Of a stretch of 64,000 nt of DNA, positions 43,617 through 51,450 are shown in pieces. Under the pieces are notes generated by a model that saw only the letters and a program-made list of their open reading frames with translations, ran no database searches and had not been told where the DNA came from. Source of the DNA: Bin87 sp963663945. GTDB lineage: Bacteria; Chloroflexota; Dehalococcoidia; Lucifugimonadales; UBA3495. Position numbers and translations under genes: made by a program. The DNA lies in the NCBI GenBank assembly GCA_963663945.1, contig OY760687.1, positions 3,472,001 to 3,536,000 of the forward strand, given 5' to 3'. How positions within the stretch are numbered: the first letter of the stretch is position 1; every line of letters begins with the position of its first letter.

Positions 43617-43910
43617 TCAGTCGGTGGACGCGACTTCGAAGTGCTTCACCCAGTATTCGCCGCGATACAGGTGTTCAACCTCGCGGGCGATGTTGGCGCG
43701 GAACTCGCTGGTCTCGTAGGAGCGCAGATCACCCAGGGTGTCCCACACGCTGACGCTGATGCCCTCGTCCGGGTCCTCGGTGCTGCGGATCAATTGCCGC
43801 TCTTTCAGCCCCTTGGGCGCAGTGCCGGTGGCAACGCGCTCGTGGTAGTGCCGCTCGAATTCTTCCCAGGAGCCCGCGCGCAGCTTACCCCAAACCATCC
43901 TGACAAACAT
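43617..43910 (-). CDS. Small antibiotic-biosynthesis-monooxygenase-like (ABM) protein
   Basis: A 97-residue dimeric alpha/beta-barrel-like protein: MFVRMVWGKLRAGSWEEFERHYHERV and ISVSVWDTLGDLRSYETSEF. ABM-type proteins include quinone or flavin-independent monooxygenases and haem-degrading enzymes. The family is recognised from length and pattern only. AAGGAGG lies upstream of the ATG. It is a single gene, convergent with the GlcG-like gene. Confidence 0.65.
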   Translation of the reverse strand: MFVRMVWGKLRAGSWEEFERHYHERVATGTAPKGLKERQLIRSTEDPDEGISVSVWDTLGDLRSYETSEFRANIAREVEHLYRGEYWVKHFEVASTD

Positions 43911-43969
43911 TTCGGTGTATCCTCCTTGATGTTGGACCGGCCTTGGGCGGCCGGCATTGTGAACGCTAT

Positions 43970-44659
43970 TCAGTGCTCCAGGTCGCCGGCGGCATGGGCA
44001 ATGACCTTGGCAGCGGTGGCGTCGCTCATGTGACCCATATCCAGCACCATGTGGTACAGCGTCGGATCCTGGGGCGACACCTTGAAGAATTTCTGGAAGA
44101 ACCTGACGCGTGCTTCCTCCAGGCCTTCCAGGTAGGAACGAGCTTCGGTTTCGCTGAGGTGCTCGCGCTCCATGATGGTTTCGAGGCGTCGCGACATGGG
44201 AGCCAGCATCCCCACGTGGAGCACGCCGGGGGTGTCGCCGAGGATGATGTTGGCGCCGCGGCCAATTATTACCACGTGACCGGCCTGGGCCAGGTTGCGC
44301 ACGACTTCGCGGGTGGTGTCGATGAAGACCTGGTCGTTGACGCGCTGCATTCGCGATGAGGGTTCACCGGCCAGTTCGTGGTAGGTTTCGGGCAGCGTCT
44401 CGATGCCAACGCCAAGGTCATAGTCTCCCGATACCGCAGCCCGTTCCAGGACTCTACCCAACAGGGCCGTGACTCGGTCACCGAACCGCTCCACCCTCTG
44501 TTCCTTGGCGATCAGGTTGGAGACCGGTGAGCCGATTATGCGAGCGGCCTCGGCGAAGACCATACGGTCCACGTAGTTGAGATGCAGGTCCTCGGCGACC
44601 TGTTGCCCGACGGCGATGGAGCCGGCCCCGATAGGGCCGTTGATGGTTATTACGGGCAT
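43970..44659 (-). CDS. Cytidylate-kinase-like P-loop protein
   Basis: A 229-residue protein of the cytidylate-kinase-like family. The N terminus MPVITINGPIGAGSIAVGQQVAEDL carries a loop where the usual GKS/T lysine is absent (GAGSIAV), which is normal for this family (the GSGG-type loop). Further segments are NYVDRMVFAEAARI, IIGRGANIILGDT and MSRRLETIMEREHLSETEARSYLEG. It may phosphorylate a nucleotide or an unknown small molecule. It is unlikely to be the essential CMP kinase. It lies 3' of pnp on the same strand with a 200-nt spacer. Confidence 0.8.
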   Translation of the reverse strand: MPVITINGPIGAGSIAVGQQVAEDLHLNYVDRMVFAEAARIIGSPVSNLIAKEQRVERFGDRVTALLGRVLERAAVSGDYDLGVGIETLPETYHELAGEPSSRMQRVNDQVFIDTTREVVRNLAQAGHVVIIGRGANIILGDTPGVLHVGMLAPMSRRLETIMEREHLSETEARSYLEGLEEARVRFFQKFFKVSPQDPTLYHMVLDMGHMSDATAAKVIAHAAGDLEH

Positions 44660-44862
44660 GTCATCGCCTCCCGATCCCCGGTAGCAGCAGGGCGCATTGT
44701 GCCGGCATCATACAGCACCAATTACAGGATAACATAGCCGCTGCGTGGGTCGCTGAGCCACCGGGGCCGGCATGACCCAGCAGCGCCGATCCCGGCGATA
44801 CAAGACTAGAGGCAGGTACGAAACCTGCCCCTGTCGTGTCGGATTGTCCGTGTGTCTCCGGA

Positions 44863-47481
44863 CTAGCGGCGTGCGCCGCCGCCACCCAGGAACCGGCGAT
44901 CGGACGGGTTGCGGCTCGGACCAGGTGGACGGCCCGTGCTGCGACGACCTCCCTGCCCGCGGTCGCCGGGCTCGCTGCCCAGCATGGACCCGCGTTCCCG
45001 GCCGCGGTTGGGGCCGGAGCCGCTGCGATCGCGGTCTCCGCCGCCACCGCCACTGCCACCGCCGTAGCCACCGCGTCCGCCACCGCCACCGCCTGGGCCG
45101 CCACGTCCGGGTCCGGAACGATCGCCACCACGTCCGCCGCCACCGCCACCGCCGTAGCCACCGCGTCCGCCGCGATCACCACCTGGGCCACCGCGACCGC
45201 CGCGGTCTCCACCGCCGCCGCCGAAGCCGCCGCGTCCGCCACGGTCTCCACCGCCGCCGCCGCCGAAGCCACCGCGACCGCCGCGGTCTCCACCGCCGCC
45301 GCCGCCACCGAAGCCGCCGCGCGGTCCGCGGTCGTCAAAACCGCTCCGCTCCGGCCGTGGGGCGGGAGGCTCGGTGTCGCCCATCAGGGCGCGCCGCGAC
45401 AGGTTGATGCGACCCATGTGGTCGATCTCGTGGATCATGACGGTGATTTCCTGGCCGATGTCCACGTTCTCGTAGGCGAGGTCACCCAGGTCTTCGTTGC
45501 GCACCAGGCCGTCCTTGCCGCCCGGGGTGAGCTCGACGAAGACGCCGAAGTTCGTGGTCCGGGTGATCTTGCCCGTGATGATGTCGCCGACCTCGGGGTC
45601 GCGGGTCAGGCCGTCGACCCGGCTGCGCGCCAGTTCGATCATGGTCTGGTCGTTGGAGGAGATGATGACGCCGCCGTCGTCGGAAACGTCGATGCCGCAG
45701 CCGGTCTCCTCCTGGATGGCGCGGATGACGCGCCCGCCGGGGCCGATGAGGGCGCCGATCTTCTCGACGGGGATCTGCATCTTGACCAGCTTGGGGGCGT
45801 ACCGGCTCATCTGGGCGCGAGGTTCGGAGATGGCCTCAGACATGCGGTCCAGGATGTGGAGGCGGCCGACACGAGCCTGTTCCAGCGCTTCGCTGAGGAG
45901 TTCCTGGGTCAGGCCGTCGATCTTGACGTCCATCTGCAGGGCGTTGATGCCCTTCTCGGTGCCGGCGACCTTGAAGTCCATGTCGCCGAGGAAGTCCTCG
46001 ATGCCCTGGATGTCGCTGAGGATGGCGTAGCGGTCGCTGTCGGCGTCGGTGATCAGGCCCATTGCGATGCCGGCCACGGGAGCCCGCAGGGGAACGCCGG
46101 CGTCCATGAGGGCCATGGACGAGCCGCAGACGCTGCCCATGGATGTGGAGCCGTTGGAGGCCAGCACTTCGCTGACGATGCGGACGACGTAGGGGAAGTC
46201 TTCTTCCGGGGGCATGGCGGCCTGAATGGCCCGCTCGGCGAGGGCGCCATGGCCGATCTCACGCCTTCCCGGGGAGCCCACCCGCCGGGCTTCGCCGACG
46301 CTGTAGGGCGGGAAGTTGTAATGGTGCATGAACCGCTTCGTGTTCTCGGGTCCCACCGTGTCCAGGGTCTGCTTCATGGAAAGCGACGCCAGCGTGGCAA
46401 TGGAGAGCACCTGGGTCTGGCCCCGGGTGAACAGCCCGCTACCGTGGACGCGGGGCAATTCGCCGACGCTGCAGGTGATGGGCCGGATCTCATCGCCCTT
46501 GCGGCCGTCAGGGCGGACGTTCTGGTTGATGATGCGGCCGCGCACTTCCTTCTTCACGAGGTTCTTGAAGGCTTCGGCGATGTCGCCGCCGGAATAGTCG
46601 TCGGCCAACTGCGCGGCGACTTCCGTCTCCACGGCGTCCAGACTGGAGTCGCGTTCACTCTTGAACGAGTTGCGCTCCAGCACCTCGGAGATGCGGCCGT
46701 TGACGAGAGCGTCGACTTTCTTCTGGCGTTCTTCGGTCTCCGAATAATCGAAGTGGATCTCGGTCTTGGCTGCGCCGCGTTCGGCCACGAGCTTGTCGAT
46801 CAACTCGATGGTCTGGACGTTGCTTTCGTGGGCCAGCCGGATGCCCTCGAGGATGACCTCTTCGGATACCTCAACGGAGCCAGATTCGACCATCATGATG
46901 GCGTCGCGATTGCTGGCGACGATCATGTTGAGATCAGCGGAACTGCCACGCTGGTAGCTGGCGTTGATCTGGTAGTCGCTGCCGTCCCAGGTGACGCGGC
47001 ACGCGGCGATGGGCCCTTCAAACGGGATTTTGCTGAGGGAAAGGGCAGCGGAGGCAGCAACCATGCCGAGGGTTTCGGGCGGATGCTCTTCGTCCACGGA
47101 CAGCACGGTGATGATCACCTGGATCTCGTTGTGCACTCCCTTGGGGAACAGCGGGCGGATGCTGCGGTCGGTCAGGCGAGCGGACAGGATGGCCTCGGTT
47201 CCGGGGCGGCCTTCACGTCGGAAGAAGCTGCCGGGGATCTTGCCGACGGCGTAAAGGCGCTCTTCGAACTCCACGGTGAGGGGCAGAAAATCGATCCCTT
47301 CACGAGCCTGGTCGGACATCACGGCGGTGGCCAGCAGGATGGTCTCTCCGCAGGTGATGGTCACGGCGCCGTGGGCCTGCTGGGCCAATCGACCGGTTTC
47401 GAGGGTTATGGGATGCCCGCCGATCTCGCCGTCAATGGAGAAGGGGTTCATCAATTCTTGGGCGGCGTCTATAGTTGTCAT
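44863..47481 (-). CDS. pnp: Polyribonucleotide nucleotidyltransferase with long RGG tail
   Basis: An 872-residue PNPase that degrades RNA phosphorolytically and can add 3' tails. It has two RNase PH domains (the first from FSIDGEIGGHPITLETGRLA, with FFRREGRPGTEAILSARLTDR; the second near GRREIGHGALAERA), a KH domain (MQIPVEKIGALIGPGGRVIR) and an S1 domain (GDIITGKITRTTNFGVFVEL). After the S1 domain comes an about 172-residue tail of repeated GGRGG and GGGGGDRGG units (residues about 701-872), not found in typical PNPases, which end soon after S1. The start at 47481 is one of several in-frame choices (ATG 47511 is possible). It follows rpsO on the same strand, the classical order. Confidence 0.92.
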   Translation of the reverse strand: MTTIDAAQELMNPFSIDGEIGGHPITLETGRLAQQAHGAVTITCGETILLATAVMSDQAREGIDFLPLTVEFEERLYAVGKIPGSFFRREGRPGTEAILSARLTDRSIRPLFPKGVHNEIQVIITVLSVDEEHPPETLGMVAASAALSLSKIPFEGPIAACRVTWDGSDYQINASYQRGSSADLNMIVASNRDAIMMVESGSVEVSEEVILEGIRLAHESNVQTIELIDKLVAERGAAKTEIHFDYSETEERQKKVDALVNGRISEVLERNSFKSERDSSLDAVETEVAAQLADDYSGGDIAEAFKNLVKKEVRGRIINQNVRPDGRKGDEIRPITCSVGELPRVHGSGLFTRGQTQVLSIATLASLSMKQTLDTVGPENTKRFMHHYNFPPYSVGEARRVGSPGRREIGHGALAERAIQAAMPPEEDFPYVVRIVSEVLASNGSTSMGSVCGSSMALMDAGVPLRAPVAGIAMGLITDADSDRYAILSDIQGIEDFLGDMDFKVAGTEKGINALQMDVKIDGLTQELLSEALEQARVGRLHILDRMSEAISEPRAQMSRYAPKLVKMQIPVEKIGALIGPGGRVIRAIQEETGCGIDVSDDGGVIISSNDQTMIELARSRVDGLTRDPEVGDIITGKITRTTNFGVFVELTPGGKDGLVRNEDLGDLAYENVDIGQEITVMIHEIDHMGRINLSRRALMGDTEPPAPRPERSGFDDRGPRGGFGGGGGGGDRGGRGGFGGGGGGDRGGRGGFGGGGGDRGGRGGPGGDRGGRGGYGGGGGGGRGGDRSGPGRGGPGGGGGGRGGYGGGSGGGGGDRDRSGSGPNRGRERGSMLGSEPGDRGQGGRRSTGRPPGPSRNPSDRRFLGGGGARR

Positions 47482-47866
47482 AACAGCAGTTCTCTCTACC
47501 TCTTCTTCCATCGTTGTTGCTACCAACCTGCTACGTGTGAGTAGGGGTCGGTTTCATCGCGATTATTGATTACAAATTCTGCCGCCGCGATTCAGGTGAT
47601 TCCCGATATTGCGCTAAAACCGCACTGTCCGGTGGCCAAACTTGTGGACAACATGCGAAGCGTTCTAATATTGCTACGTTGCGCGTTCGGTTACGGCTTT
47701 GCGGGCGGGAAAAGTTCCAGTTCGGGGCGTACACCCGGACGATTTGTTCCGGGCGCCAGCAATTGCGACCGGAGGAGCCGTCTATGGGCGGGAGCGCCGG
47801 CGGGTTGTATTCCGGCCGGCTGTGGGGAGGGCGTGCGGACGCTGGATTCCGGCGTTTGCAGCCGGA
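47482..47866. other. Leader between rpsO and pnp
   Basis: A 385-base spacer with no supported gene. It is transcribed between rpsO and pnp on the minus strand. It contains G/C-rich stretches that could form the RNA structures typical of autoregulated pnp leaders, but I cannot define one. Confidence 0.45.
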
Positions 47867-48133
47867 TTACCGACGTAACCCGAGCCGGCCGATGAGGCTC
47901 TGGTAGCGGCCTACATCCTCGCGGCTGAGGTAGTTAAGGAGTCGGCGCCGCTTGGAAACCATGGTTACCAAGCCCCGCCGGGAGTGCACGTCCTTGCGGT
48001 GGGTGCGGAGATGATCGGTCACCTGCCGGATACGCTCCGTGAGCATGGCGACCTGGAGTTCGGTTGAGCCGGTGTCCGACTCATGTGCTCGATATTCCCC
48101 GATGATTCCTTGCTTGGTGTCGGCGTCCAACAT
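47867..48133 (-). CDS. rpsO: 30S ribosomal protein S15
   Basis: An 88-residue S15: DADTKQGIIGEYRAHESDTGS, VAMLTERIRQVTDHLRTHRKDVHSRRGL and RRRLLNYLSREDVGRYQSLIGRLGLRR are all family blocks. It binds 16S rRNA in the small-subunit platform. The ATG at 48133, preceded by AGAAGG, gives the expected length; the longer frame is not S15. It is followed by pnp. Confidence 0.96.
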   Translation of the reverse strand: MLDADTKQGIIGEYRAHESDTGSTELQVAMLTERIRQVTDHLRTHRKDVHSRRGLVTMVSKRRRLLNYLSREDVGRYQSLIGRLGLRR

Positions 48134-48382
48134 TACGGGTTTCGTACCTTCTCGTTTTGGGTCTCTTCTGTCATTCGTCAAACAGGCTAACACGTCACGC
48201 CACGATAAGCAACAGAGGCAGGTTTTCGATATTCGTCAATTTATGCTTCGTGTGGTTCCGGACACACAAAAGTGATGGCCACCACCATCGGGATGTTTTT
48301 TGCAATCGAGTCGTAAGGATTTGACGTAACTTTAGGTGTTCTATCGCGAAATGTGGTGGCGGCGCGGAACCATCAACGAAGA

Positions 48383-48406
48383 AGGGGCACAGCGTGCGCT
48401 GCGCCC
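48383..48406 (-). terminator. Terminator of the alpha/beta hydrolase gene
   Basis: On the minus strand a stem GGGGCGCAGCG / CGCTGTGCCCC (one mismatch) is followed by TTCTTCG. It lies 36 nt after the hydrolase stop. The rest of the spacer to rpsO (48134-48382) shows no gene. Confidence 0.6.
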
Positions 48407-48441
48407 CTCGCGGTTATCGGGGATATCTGTTGGCATCCTGG

Positions 48442-49239
48442 TTATGCGAGGAACCCTTCCACCAGCTCGACGAAGCGGTCGGTGGCCTCCAGTTCGGGGT
48501 GGTGGCCGCAGTTGTCGATGACCTCCAGGCGGCTGCCCGGGATGCGGCGCTGGTACTCCTCGCCGGCGCCCACCGGGACGATGCGGTCCTGCTGGCCCCA
48601 GATGAGAAGGGTTGGGATACGCTCCAGCCGGTACACCTGGTGCACCAGGCCCGGGTCGTGCATGTAGGGCCGCCACGAGACCCGGCAGGTCCCCTCCATG
48701 GCAAATTCCCACCGCTCCAGGATGTCCTCCTCCGGCTCGGCGGGACAGATCGTGCGGTACTCGGGAGTGCCGTCCGGGTCCAGCAGCGAGTCGCGGATGT
48801 ACAGAGGAGGAGTGACTTCGAAGATGTCGTAGATCTCTCCGCCGGGAGGACGTATGCCGCCGGCTCCAACCAGTATGAGGCGTCGGAACTGCTGCGGGCA
48901 CATGGTGGCCAGCTCGGCGGCCAGCCAGCCGCCCAGGGAGAAGCCCATCAGGTCGGCGCCCTCCAGCCCCAGCTTGTCCAGCGCGCCCAGGTACCAGATG
49001 GCCATGTCATGTATCTTCATGGACCAGTCCAACTGGTCGGACTGGCCGAAACCGGGGTGGGACGGAATGTGCAGGGTGTGGTTCTGGGACAGGGCTTCGT
49101 GGTAGCGCAGCCAGCCGGGGTGCCCCAGCTCGTCGTGCAGGATGACCAGCGGGTTGCCGGACCCGCCGGTGACGACCTCGACGTTGGAGCCGGAAACCTC
49201 GGTGATGCTGGAAGTCCAGGATTGGGCGGTTGTGGTCAT
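48442..49239 (-). CDS. Alpha/beta hydrolase with intact triad
   Basis: A 265-residue serine hydrolase of the alpha/beta fold. Nucleophile Ser101 is in GFSLGG, Asp218 in WGQQDRIVP and His246 in NCGHHPELE, an intact triad. LVILHDELGHPGW provides the oxyanion region. It probably cleaves a C-C bond or ester of an unknown substrate, as in the meta-cleavage product hydrolase group. In contrast, the hydrolase-fold protein at 40031 lacks this triad. Confidence 0.86.
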   Translation of the reverse strand: MTTTAQSWTSSITEVSGSNVEVVTGGSGNPLVILHDELGHPGWLRYHEALSQNHTLHIPSHPGFGQSDQLDWSMKIHDMAIWYLGALDKLGLEGADLMGFSLGGWLAAELATMCPQQFRRLILVGAGGIRPPGGEIYDIFEVTPPLYIRDSLLDPDGTPEYRTICPAEPEEDILERWEFAMEGTCRVSWRPYMHDPGLVHQVYRLERIPTLLIWGQQDRIVPVGAGEEYQRRIPGSRLEVIDNCGHHPELEATDRFVELVEGFLA

Positions 49240-49313
49240 GTTTGGCTAATCCTCTGGGCGCGGCTACGCCCCTCGCAGTGGCTACGTCAAGGTAGAGAAA
49301 GGTAACGATATGG

Positions 49314-49385
49314 AGCGGGCGATGGGATTCGAACCCACGACTTTTTGCTTGGGAAGCAAACACTCTACCACTGAGTTACGCCCGC
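49314..49385 (-). tRNA. tRNA-Gly (anticodon CCC)
   Basis: On the minus strand the acceptor stem is GCGGGCG/CGCCCGC with discriminator T. The D arm is ACTC-AGTGGTA-GAGT, the anticodon stem TTTGC/GCAAA holds loop TTCCCAA, and the T arm GTGGG-TTCGAAT-CCCAT has a G-U first pair. The loop places CCC at the anticodon, reading GGG codons. CCA is not encoded. Confidence 0.93.
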
Positions 49386-49494
49386 TCAGGGTAGGGTAGA
49401 AAACTTTGTGGCCCGATAATAGCACAGCCGGAGAAGGCGGCTCAATCACCGAAAGCGAGTGTCTATCTTCGCGTGTACGGTCAAACCACAATGA

Positions 49495-49851
49495 CTATGA
49501 GCCCAGCAGGGGTTCCAGCTTGTCCAGGAGGAGCTCAACACGGTCCAGCCCTTCGGCGACGTCCGCTAGGGAAAACGTGTCCTCGTAGTAGTTCTCATTG
49601 AGCAGGTTCGCGCTCGCGAAGTGGTCCATGACGTCGCCGTCGCCGGTGAGGGCCCTGAGATGGCTCGCCGCCCGCGTCAGATGTCGGTGCCTCTCGTGCT
49701 CCCATCCGTGCTGCTCCGCGATGGCCTTCATCATCAGCGCCGCGGCCCCCCAGCCTTTCTCCGAGGCTTGGCGGAGGTCTCCCTGGGTCAGCTCGCCGCG
49801 GGCCTGGGCCAGCAGGTGCCGGCTGTCTCTCTGGTACTTCTGGCTGGCCAT
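49495..49851 (-). CDS. HEPN/PaREP1-like small protein
   Basis: A 118-residue helical protein with ELTQGDLRQASEKGWGAAALMMKAIAEQHGWEHERHRHL, the pattern of PaREP1/HEPN-type proteins. HEPN proteins often act as RNases or pair with a nucleotidyltransferase (MNT). No MNT gene is adjacent, so a toxin-antitoxin role is not supported. The ATG at 49851 lacks a clear Shine-Dalgarno. It lies upstream of a HicB-type gene in transcription direction terms, but the gene order does not suggest a pair. Confidence 0.65.
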   Translation of the reverse strand: MASQKYQRDSRHLLAQARGELTQGDLRQASEKGWGAAALMMKAIAEQHGWEHERHRHLTRAASHLRALTGDGDVMDHFASANLLNENYYEDTFSLADVAEGLDRVELLLDKLEPLLGS

Positions 49852-49947
49852 GGGGTTCCTTAGCGGCGAGTGTAGTGGGAGTGGCTGGCAATGGTGTCGG
49901 TACGGAAAAACCTGTGACCTGATGATAACGCAGCCGCGGTCGAGGGC

Positions 49948-50280
49948 TCAATCCGGGAAGAAAAGTGGGCTGGGCAGAAGGCGGATGGCCGGCTTACCAA
50001 AACCAACTAATCCGTTTGCCGACGGGTTCCGCATAATCATCGCTGCTTCGCTCGGGGCTATTTCGCCCGCCTCGCCCATATCGGCAATGTAGGCGATGGT
50101 AGCATCGTTGAGCGCGGTCAAAGCTTCCTCGCGTGTTCGACCCCAAGCTGCGCAGCCGGGCAGATCGTCAATCCACGAGCTCCAGCGGCCGTCTTCGGCA
50201 TGTTCAAGTCGTGCTTGGTACATGCCGAAAAATCTGACCTGCAAATGATCGCGCAGCCACTGCTGGGCAGAATGTATCAT
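49948..50280 (-). CDS. HicB-like antitoxin-family protein (solitary)
   Basis: A 110-residue protein with the HicB core: YQARLEHAEDGRWSSWIDDLPGCAAWGRTREEALTALNDA. It would fold as the RNase-H-like HicB domain. No HicA toxin gene is visible upstream or downstream, so it is a solitary HicB relative. C-terminal extension PSEAAMIMRNPSANGLVGFGK is not a recognised DNA-binding domain. Confidence 0.75.
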   Translation of the reverse strand: MIHSAQQWLRDHLQVRFFGMYQARLEHAEDGRWSSWIDDLPGCAAWGRTREEALTALNDATIAYIADMGEAGEIAPSEAAMIMRNPSANGLVGFGKPAIRLLPSPLFFPD

Positions 50281-50594
50281 TTGGAAGAAGTTTGGATTGA
50301 GGCGCCAGAAATACTACCATGATTGCACAATCCGGCAGGGACCACTCATGATGTCAATGAGGTAGTATTCAGAGAGAGAATGATGGCTGTGGATTTTCCC
50401 GAGACGCTAACAAATACAAGTGCGTACGCCTTTTGCGACTTTGTGACTAAGGCGCCCAACGTTCGCTCAACTGATTAGCCATATGCACCTACCCAGAAAA
50501 AACCGCTCGGGAATGGCTTAGGGCCGATTTTGGGTTGAAAACGTCGAGGGTCGTTCCGTTGAATCTTTATGTTTCGCATGAGAAGGTCTGAGGC
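50281..50594. other. Spacer without supported gene
   Basis: 314 bases between the HicB-like and DUF5677 genes. The composition is more AT-rich than the region average. There are no open frames with coding character. Confidence 0.5.
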
Positions 50595-51344
50595 ATGAAC
50601 CAGAACCATGAGTTGGAGCGTCTTTGCACCCTGGTAGAGAGCGCGTTAGACGGAATGCGCAGACGGAGGCTCTCACCTTCGGAGTTTTGGGAGCCGGACA
50701 ATTTATGGGAGTGGGAAATTTCAAACACGTGCACACAGATTTTGGAATGCTACCGGGGCATCTTGGTACTCGCAGCTGGTAATTTGTCACGACCTGCGGC
50801 AGCCCTATCAAGAAGCATCCACGAGGCCTACATTAGGTTCGTCTACTTAACGGACCGCGAGGATGAGCTGAGGGACTGGTTCGAATGGCAAATGATTAGG
50901 GAGTACCACAGTGCTCGCGAATCTCTGGAATACGACCAGTTCATTAGCGCGGATCGTCGGGAAGAATACCGATATGTGATGAGTAACATCCATACTCTGT
51001 TGGAAATGCCGCCCACTAAGCGACGTTTTCCGTGGCGACCAATAGGCGACATGCTCAATCACATAGCGCGCGACTTGCCCGAAGGAACCGACCGACAGTT
51101 GAAGCGTCACCTATTGGACCAATTTTCGGATAACGTCCATATTTCGTTGGGCAGTGATCAGCCGTTGGAATTGACTATCGGCTTGGCAGAAGTGTCCATC
51201 ATGGACGCAATGGAACGTGCAGTACGAGTGATCACGGACAAGTCCATCGCAATGCAGGCCGGCGACGAGTTCGTACCAACGTTGAATCGTCTGCACCAGG
51301 TGATGCGATCCAATTGGGAACAACGGGTTTCACAACCACAGTGA
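50595..51344 (+). CDS. DUF5677-like protein
   Basis: A 249-residue helical protein resembling DUF5677: RPAAALSRSIHEAYIRFVYLTDREDEL, then DWFEWQMIREYHSARESLEYD and DNVHISLGSDQPLELTIGLAEVSIMDAM. Such proteins are HEPN-like and occur on mobile or defence-associated islands; function is unknown. Its codon choice is less GC-biased than its neighbours, which may indicate recent transfer. It lies next to HEPN- and HicB-type genes. Confidence 0.7.
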   Translation: MNQNHELERLCTLVESALDGMRRRRLSPSEFWEPDNLWEWEISNTCTQILECYRGILVLAAGNLSRPAAALSRSIHEAYIRFVYLTDREDELRDWFEWQMIREYHSARESLEYDQFISADRREEYRYVMSNIHTLLEMPPTKRRFPWRPIGDMLNHIARDLPEGTDRQLKRHLLDQFSDNVHISLGSDQPLELTIGLAEVSIMDAMERAVRVITDKSIAMQAGDEFVPTLNRLHQVMRSNWEQRVSQPQ

Positions 51345-51450
51345 ACTGGCCGTTCTTGGCACGATCGGAAGTCCAGAGGTATCTGGGGACAGATGAGGCA
51401 CTTGGTACCCATCGTTGTAGACGTAGTTGGACAGATGGTAACCCATTGCC

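Noticed and set aside
43970..44659. An inactive kinase because the P-loop lysine is missing
   Set aside because: The cytidylate-kinase-like family normally has this variant loop, so its absence is not evidence of inactivation.
44836..47544. A 902-codon open frame on the plus strand covering pnp
   Set aside because: It is the antisense shadow of the GC-rich pnp gene, with alanine/threonine-rich low-complexity translation over the RGG region and no ribosome-binding site or family similarity.
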